Origin: an uncultured Gammaproteobacteria bacterium
GTDB lineage: Bacteria; Pseudomonadota; Gammaproteobacteria; Rariloculales; Rariloculaceae
Length of the DNA stretch: 10,716 nt
Reading direction: 5' to 3'
Assembly (NCBI GenBank): GCA_946887385.1
Contig: CAMPKU010000157.1
Location: 1-10,716 of the forward strand
A program made the position numbers and the translations under genes. Below are positions 5,912-10,716 of the stretch, in pieces; position 1 is the first letter of the stretch, and every line of letters starts with the position of its first letter. Under the pieces are notes generated by a model that was given only the letters and a program-made list of their open reading frames with translations, did not search any database and was not told where the DNA came from.

Positions 5912-8374
5912 CTAGGTTCGCAGCGCTTCGGCGGGGTGCAGCTTCGCGGCGCGCCAGGCGCAGGCGCCGACGGCGAGGCAGGCGAGCAGCCACGTCGCGA
6001 TGAGCGCAAGCACGAACGGCAGCGGCGTCATCTCGACGCGTTCCGCGAACACGCTCAAGTAGCGATCGAGCGCGATCAGCACGAGCGGCCACGCGGCGAG
6101 ATTCGCCCAGACGACCGGCTTCGAGAAATCCCAGAGCATCAGGCGCAGGATACTTGCCGGGGTCGCGCCCTGGACCTTGCGAATGCCGATCTCGCGTGTA
6201 CGCCTATTCGCCAGATAGCTCGCCATGCCGAACAAGCCGATGCCGGAGATCAACAGCGCGAATGTCGCTAGTCCTATCAGCACGCGGTTGATGATGTCGA
6301 AGGTGCGATAGTAGCCCTCGAAAAGCTGGTCCAAGAACAAGCGGTTCGGAGGCTGCCCCGGAAACACGGATTTCAGAGTCTCGTCGATGTGCGCGAGCGC
6401 CGCGTCGACGCGATCGCTTGCGATACGCACGATGCGGAGGTCATTGGTCGACGGGCCGAACACGTACGCCGTCCCGCTCGTGTCGCCGGCGCGAATCGAC
6501 ATCGGCACAGGCTCTACGATGCCGACGATTTCGTGTGCCCCACCACCGGGCCCATACACGAGCTCGCCGACCGCGTCCGCCGGATCCGCCCACCCGAGCG
6601 CTCGCGCCGCGGCACGGTCGAGCACGATCGACGGCGGCCTACCGCGCCGTGCCTCCCGCTCCTCGCCGGTGCTAGGCAACTCGTCGGAACGGTCGGGTGC
6701 GAACACACGCCCGGCGACGAGAGGCACCTCCAGCACGTCGAAGTACCGGTCCCCTGTGTGGATCCAGTCGATCATGACGCCGGGCACCGTGTCGTCGCGA
6801 CCGCGGCTGAAGCGCCGCGGCAAGGCATAGAACGGAGGCTGGCTCGCTCCCGCGGTACCCACGATTCCAGGTCCGCGCGCGAGCTCGTTCGCCAGCACCT
6901 CGCGGCTGGCGGACTCGCTCGGCGGGAGGAAAATGCTGACGTACTGATCGGGAAAGCGGCCGACGAGCGCCTCGTGGAGCTCGTTGCGTTGCATAAGCAA
7001 CACGATCGCGGCGACGACGAGCGCGCTCGCCGCAGCGAATTGAAATCCGACTAGAACCGTGCGGATACGGGCGAGCGCATCACCGGCACCGCGCACGCTC
7101 GACGCTGCGGCGCGGCGTGCGCGCGCTGCCACGAGCGCCGGGTACAGCCCGGCCGCAACTGTCACGCCGCACAACGTGCCGGCCAAGAAAACGAACAGCT
7201 GCGGCTCGGACCAGGGAATCTCGAGGGATAACGACCACGGCGCCGCGAACAGCTTGGCCAACGGGACGACTACGGCCAGCGCAATCGCCAGCGCGAGCAC
7301 GACGAGGAAGGCGGTGTGCAAAAGATCCTGGCGAACGATGTGCACCGTCTTCGCACCGAGCACTTTGCGCATACTCACGTCCAAGGCGCGGGTTGTACCT
7401 AGAGCGACCGCAAGGTTCAGGAAATTCAAGCAGGCGATCACGAGAATCGCCGCGGCGGAGACGCGCAGCGCCGAGAGAACGTCGATCCAAAGGCCACCGC
7501 CCCATTGGCCCTGGAACCAATTTTGAGCCGCGAGCTCAGTGACGGCTGAAACCGGACGGCTTTCGAGATCGATGTTGAGGAACTGCCACTCTCCCGGCAC
7601 GCGCTCGGCCGCGATCGTGGCGAGCCGGCGGTCGAGCTCGAGCTTCGTCAACTCGCCATTTGCGGGCAGCAGCATGTAAGTCTTCATGCTGCGGGCGCCC
7701 CAGTTCAGTGGCACGGACTGCGGGAAGTTGTCGAGGACGTCCCACGACAGGAAAACATCGGGACCGACCGAAAGAAACATTCCGCTTCGCCGCAAGTGCG
7801 ACTGCTGCGGAAAGTCTTCGATAACGGCTCGGACGGTGACGTCCACGGGCCGCGTCCCCGCGAGCGTCAACGACCGCCCGACCACATCGGCGGCGCCGAA
7901 CAGTCGCTCGGCGCCGCGCCGGGTGACGATCGCCGAGCTCGGCATAGCGAGCGCTTGCCGGCCGTCGCCCGCGAGCGTCGTGAGCTCGAAGACTTCCGTG
8001 AACTCGGGCTCGACATAGGCAACCGCAAAAGGCACTCGCCGATCTTCGATCGAGACCAGCTGCTGTGCTCCATGCAGGCGAGCGACGGCCGCGAGCTCCG
8101 GGACTTCGACGCGCAACAAATCGGCGATCGGCGCGTCGCTTCCCGTATCGAAGGAAGGCGTTACACCGTAGTCTGCTGCGCGCAGGCGCTCCGCGACCAC
8201 GTAGATTCGTTCGGCATTCGGCCAGTGCCGGTCGTAACCGCGGATGTAGCCGACGAACAGGTTCGCTGCGATGAAGCAGAAAAGACCGAGCGCCAACACG
8301 AGCACGCCAATGGCGGTATGAAGCCGATGCCGCGCGAAGCGCCGTAGAGCAATCGTCAGATCGTGCTTGAGCAT
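5912..8374 (-). CDS. MacB/FtsX-type ABC transporter permease, complete
   Basis: This 820-residue inner-membrane protein has two FtsX-type permease units and no ATPase domain. One membrane helix near 20-43 is followed by a periplasmic MacB-like domain (about 45-295). The first permease unit has helices near 302-325, 355-373 and 393-415. A helix at 437-460 opens the second half, with a second periplasmic domain (about 465-690) and helices near 699-722, 752-770 and 786-808. The second unit has the standard cytoplasmic EIGIRKVQGA motif (728-737). The first has a worn version, ALDVSMRKVLGA (330-341). Such permeases use a LolD/MacB-type ATPase to move or act on substrates at the periplasmic side (peptides, lipoproteins, toxic compounds). 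The ATG at 8374 follows AGGGA (8379-8383). The gene lies 36 bases after a related permease gene, so the two products may form a pair. Substrate unknown. Confidence 0.88.
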   Translation of the reverse strand: MLKHDLTIALRRFARHRLHTAIGVLVLALGLFCFIAANLFVGYIRGYDRHWPNAERIYVVAERLRAADYGVTPSFDTGSDAPIADLLRVEVPELAAVARLHGAQQLVSIEDRRVPFAVAYVEPEFTEVFELTTLAGDGRQALAMPSSAIVTRRGAERLFGAADVVGRSLTLAGTRPVDVTVRAVIEDFPQQSHLRRSGMFLSVGPDVFLSWDVLDNFPQSVPLNWGARSMKTYMLLPANGELTKLELDRRLATIAAERVPGEWQFLNIDLESRPVSAVTELAAQNWFQGQWGGGLWIDVLSALRVSAAAILVIACLNFLNLAVALGTTRALDVSMRKVLGAKTVHIVRQDLLHTAFLVVLALAIALAVVVPLAKLFAAPWSLSLEIPWSEPQLFVFLAGTLCGVTVAAGLYPALVAARARRAAASSVRGAGDALARIRTVLVGFQFAAASALVVAAIVLLMQRNELHEALVGRFPDQYVSIFLPPSESASREVLANELARGPGIVGTAGASQPPFYALPRRFSRGRDDTVPGVMIDWIHTGDRYFDVLEVPLVAGRVFAPDRSDELPSTGEEREARRGRPPSIVLDRAAARALGWADPADAVGELVYGPGGGAHEIVGIVEPVPMSIRAGDTSGTAYVFGPSTNDLRIVRIASDRVDAALAHIDETLKSVFPGQPPNRLFLDQLFEGYYRTFDIINRVLIGLATFALLISGIGLFGMASYLANRRTREIGIRKVQGATPASILRLMLWDFSKPVVWANLAAWPLVLIALDRYLSVFAERVEMTPLPFVLALIATWLLACLAVGACAWRAAKLHPAEALRT

Positions 8375-8410
8375 GGTTTCCCTGCGGCTGCTTTCACTCG
8401 TCGTGCGAGG

Positions 8411-10716
8411 TCATTCGTAGCGCAAGGCGGTGACGGGTTTGGCGCGCGCCGCACGCCCCGCGACCGCCGCAACGGTTAGCGTCGCGATGGCGAGCGCCAG
8501 CAATCCGCTCGCGAAGAACTCCAACGGCCCGAGCTCGATGCGATATGCAAATCCGGAGAGCCAGCGCTGCATGGCGAAGTAGGCGATGGGCCACGCGATG
8601 ACGTTTGCGAGCACGACGAGCCAGCCGAACTCCGCGGTGAGCAGTCGCACGATGTCGCCGACGCTGGCGCCGAGCGTCTTGCGAATGCCGATCTCTTTTG
8701 TGCGTACGACAGTAGCGAACGACGCTAGGCCGAACAGCCCCAGACTGGCGATGACAATGGCAAGCGCAGAGAACGAAGTCAGCAACTGCGCTTGACGACG
8801 CTCGCCTCGATACAGCGCCTCGAAATCGTCGTCTAGAAACCGGCGCAGGACGGGCGTACCGGGCCCGAGCCGGCGCCATACCGCATCGATGCCGGCCAAC
8901 GTCCGTTCGAGGTCGCGCCCCGTGATCCGTATCGAGGCCTCGCGAATCTCGGCCGTTTCCTGCGGCGGTACCAGGTAGGCGACCGGCACGAGGGCGTCGC
9001 GCACCGATTCGAGGTGAACATCCTCCGCCACGCCGACGACGATTCCCGGTCTATCCGACCCATCTATCAGCCGCCAAACAGCGTCCTCCGCCGTCCACCC
9101 GACACGCTCGATCGCAAGCTCGTTCAAGATGAACGACTCCGGCGCCGCCGTGGCTGCGTCCGCCGCCCTCGGCACGGCGGGCTCGCCTGCGAAGGACCGG
9201 CCAACCCGAACATCGATCTCATAGGTCTCGAAGAAATCTCGCTCGACGAGCATCAGCGACGTGATGAAGCCGTAACCGTCCGCGCCAGGGGGTTTGACGA
9301 GCGTGCGCACCCCGCTTCGCGTGCCCGGAGTGACGTTCGACGCACTCACGGCGCGAACCTCCGGTAGCTCGAGCCACTGCCGCTTCATCGCTTCCCATTG
9401 CGGGCCGACTCCCCGACCACTCACCCCGGAGAGCACGACCACTTGGTCTTTGTTGTAACCGAGCTCGAACGCCCGCGCGAAGCGCGCCTGCTCGAGCACG
9501 ACCAACGTTGCTACGGCCAGCGTGATCGAAATCGCAAACTGTAAAACCAGCAGCGCCTTGCGCACCGTGACCGCGGCGCCGCCGCGGGCCACATCTCCTT
9601 TGAGAACGCGAACGGGATGGAAGGCGGAAAGGAAGAACGCCGGGTAGCTGCCCGCCATGAGCCCGACGATCAATGTCGTGAGTAAAATCAACGTGACCAT
9701 CCCGGGACTCGCCAAATCGCGCCAACTGATCTCCCTTTCGACGAAGCTTGCGAACGGCGGCAGCAGGGCAACCACGAGTGCCGTCGCGAGCGCCGAAGCG
9801 AGCACCGCAACCAGCAACGACTCGCCGAGAAACTGTGCGATCAGCTGCCGCCGTGCGCTGCCTGCGGCCTTCCGTACGCCGATCTCTTTCGCACGCTGCG
9901 CCGCCCTGGCCGTTGCCAGGTTCGTGAAGTTGATACACGCGATCAGCAAGATGAACACGGCTATGGCAGCGAATGTATAGATCGTTGTCGCGCTACCCGG
10001 TACGCGGATCTCGCCCTCGCGCGCGGAATGCAGATGAATGTCCGTGATGGGTACTGCGGTGAAACCACGCACGCTGCTCGATCCTGCGCTGAAACGATCC
10101 TCGAAAAATTGTGCCGATTTGCTTTGCAAAGCATCGAGCGCTGCGCGTTCGCGGAGCACGGCGTAGGTGTGGTAGCAATTGTTGCCCCAGCTTTCGAGCA
10201 CCTCCGCCGGCATGGCCTTCAGCGACACCAGAAGGTTGAACAGGAGATGCGTGGTGTCGGGCAGGTCCCGCAGCACGCCTGTCACCTCGAACGGCATTTC
10301 GAATCCTTGAATCGCCACGGTCCGTCCCATCGGACTTTCGGCACCGAAAATGCGGCGCGCCACGCTTTCGGTGACCACCAGACCGCTCGGAGCAAGGAGC
10401 GCGGTTCGAGGATCGCCCTGTAGCCACTCGAAATCGAAAACGGCGAATAATTCGTTGTCTGCAGCCATGAAGTGCGATTCGAAGAACGTCGTACCTCCCC
10501 AGCTGATTACCGCGCCCTCGCTGAAGCAAGTGGACAGGCGAGCGGCGCGCTCGACCTCGGGGAAGTAGTCAGGGAGAAGCGTGGCCACGATCGGGGCGGT
10601 GCCCGCGAAGCGCAGTCCCGGCTCGGGCCCGAGCAATGCGACGTCGTCGGAAATGCGCACCACGCGATCTGCCAAGGCGTAATGCCGGTCGTAGCTGAGC
10701 TCGTGGCGCACGAACA
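8411..10716 (-). CDS. MacB/FtsX-type ABC transporter permease, N-terminus outside window
   Basis: The frame is open to the window edge; the GTG at 10711 is internal, since the preceding Phe and the following VRHELSYDRHY match the usual sequence after the first membrane helix. The missing N-terminus should be a few dozen residues. Counting from 10711, a periplasmic MacB-like domain fills about 1-240. A permease unit follows with helices near 244-267, 298-318 and 338-360 and the motif KEIGVRKAAGS (275-285). A helix at 385-405 leads to a second periplasmic domain (about 410-635). The last unit has helices near 645-667, 696-714 and 731-752 and KEIGIRKTLGA (672-682). Both cytoplasmic motifs are intact, unlike in the downstream permease. 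No ATPase domain is present. This is the first of the tandem permeases and probably follows ATPase and adaptor genes located upstream. Substrate unknown. Confidence 0.87.
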   Translation of the reverse strand, partial: FVRHELSYDRHYALADRVVRISDDVALLGPEPGLRFAGTAPIVATLLPDYFPEVERAARLSTCFSEGAVISWGGTTFFESHFMAADNELFAVFDFEWLQGDPRTALLAPSGLVVTESVARRIFGAESPMGRTVAIQGFEMPFEVTGVLRDLPDTTHLLFNLLVSLKAMPAEVLESWGNNCYHTYAVLRERAALDALQSKSAQFFEDRFSAGSSSVRGFTAVPITDIHLHSAREGEIRVPGSATTIYTFAAIAVFILLIACINFTNLATARAAQRAKEIGVRKAAGSARRQLIAQFLGESLLVAVLASALATALVVALLPPFASFVEREISWRDLASPGMVTLILLTTLIVGLMAGSYPAFFLSAFHPVRVLKGDVARGGAAVTVRKALLVLQFAISITLAVATLVVLEQARFARAFELGYNKDQVVVLSGVSGRGVGPQWEAMKRQWLELPEVRAVSASNVTPGTRSGVRTLVKPPGADGYGFITSLMLVERDFFETYEIDVRVGRSFAGEPAVPRAADAATAAPESFILNELAIERVGWTAEDAVWRLIDGSDRPGIVVGVAEDVHLESVRDALVPVAYLVPPQETAEIREASIRITGRDLERTLAGIDAVWRRLGPGTPVLRRFLDDDFEALYRGERRQAQLLTSFSALAIVIASLGLFGLASFATVVRTKEIGIRKTLGASVGDIVRLLTAEFGWLVVLANVIAWPIAYFAMQRWLSGFAYRIELGPLEFFASGLLALAIATLTVAAVAGRAARAKPVTALRYE

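Noticed and set aside
1..10716. CRISPR array, insertion sequence, tRNA or rRNA gene
   Set aside because: Reading both strands showed no regularly spaced direct repeats, no transposase or integrase motifs, and no tRNA or rRNA-like sequence.

Overview
The window is a GC-rich stretch of bacterial chromosome. Dense genes, long spurious antisense frames, GTG starts and short gaps all fit a high-GC proteobacterium. The mix of genes (metabolite:H+ symporter, ECF sigma factor, large MacB/FtsX-type permeases, two toxin-antitoxin pairs) would suit a gammaproteobacterium related to Xanthomonadales or Steroidobacterales. That placement is inference from general resemblance, not a search result. No rRNA, tRNA, CRISPR array, transposase or integrase was seen.

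Left part (1-4576, all + strand). The window opens inside a gene for a secreted-type protein with a fibronectin III-like domain followed by a right-handed parallel beta-helix; its 5' end lies outside. After 76 bases comes a complete MHS-family (major facilitator) transporter. After a further 58 bases come an ECF-type sigma factor and folE (GTP cyclohydrolase I), joined by a 4-base start/stop overlap (GTGA). No anti-sigma gene is visible beside the sigma factor, and its only two cysteines lie in a C-terminal extension.

Middle part (4593-5864, all - strand). Two type II toxin-antitoxin modules lie back to back. In order of transcription they are hicA-hicB (ATGA overlap), then a ribbon-helix-helix antitoxin and PIN-domain toxin of the VapBC type (TGATG overlap). 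A 158-base spacer with no recognisable gene separates the two modules. The PIN toxin converges on folE, and a hairpin spans the junction.

Right part (5912-10716, - strand). Two large permeases of the MacB/FtsX type sit in tandem, 36 bases apart: the upstream one is cut by the window edge and the downstream one is complete at 820 residues. Neither carries an ATPase domain, so a LolD/MacB-type ATPase must come from elsewhere, probably from upstream genes of the same operon beyond 10716. hicA starts 47 bases after the end of this operon on the same strand.

No clearly new system stands out. The parts most worth a second look are the sigma factor-folE coupling with the cysteine-bearing tail, the PIN toxin with Gln where the usual catalytic Glu is expected, and the tandem toxin-antitoxin block.
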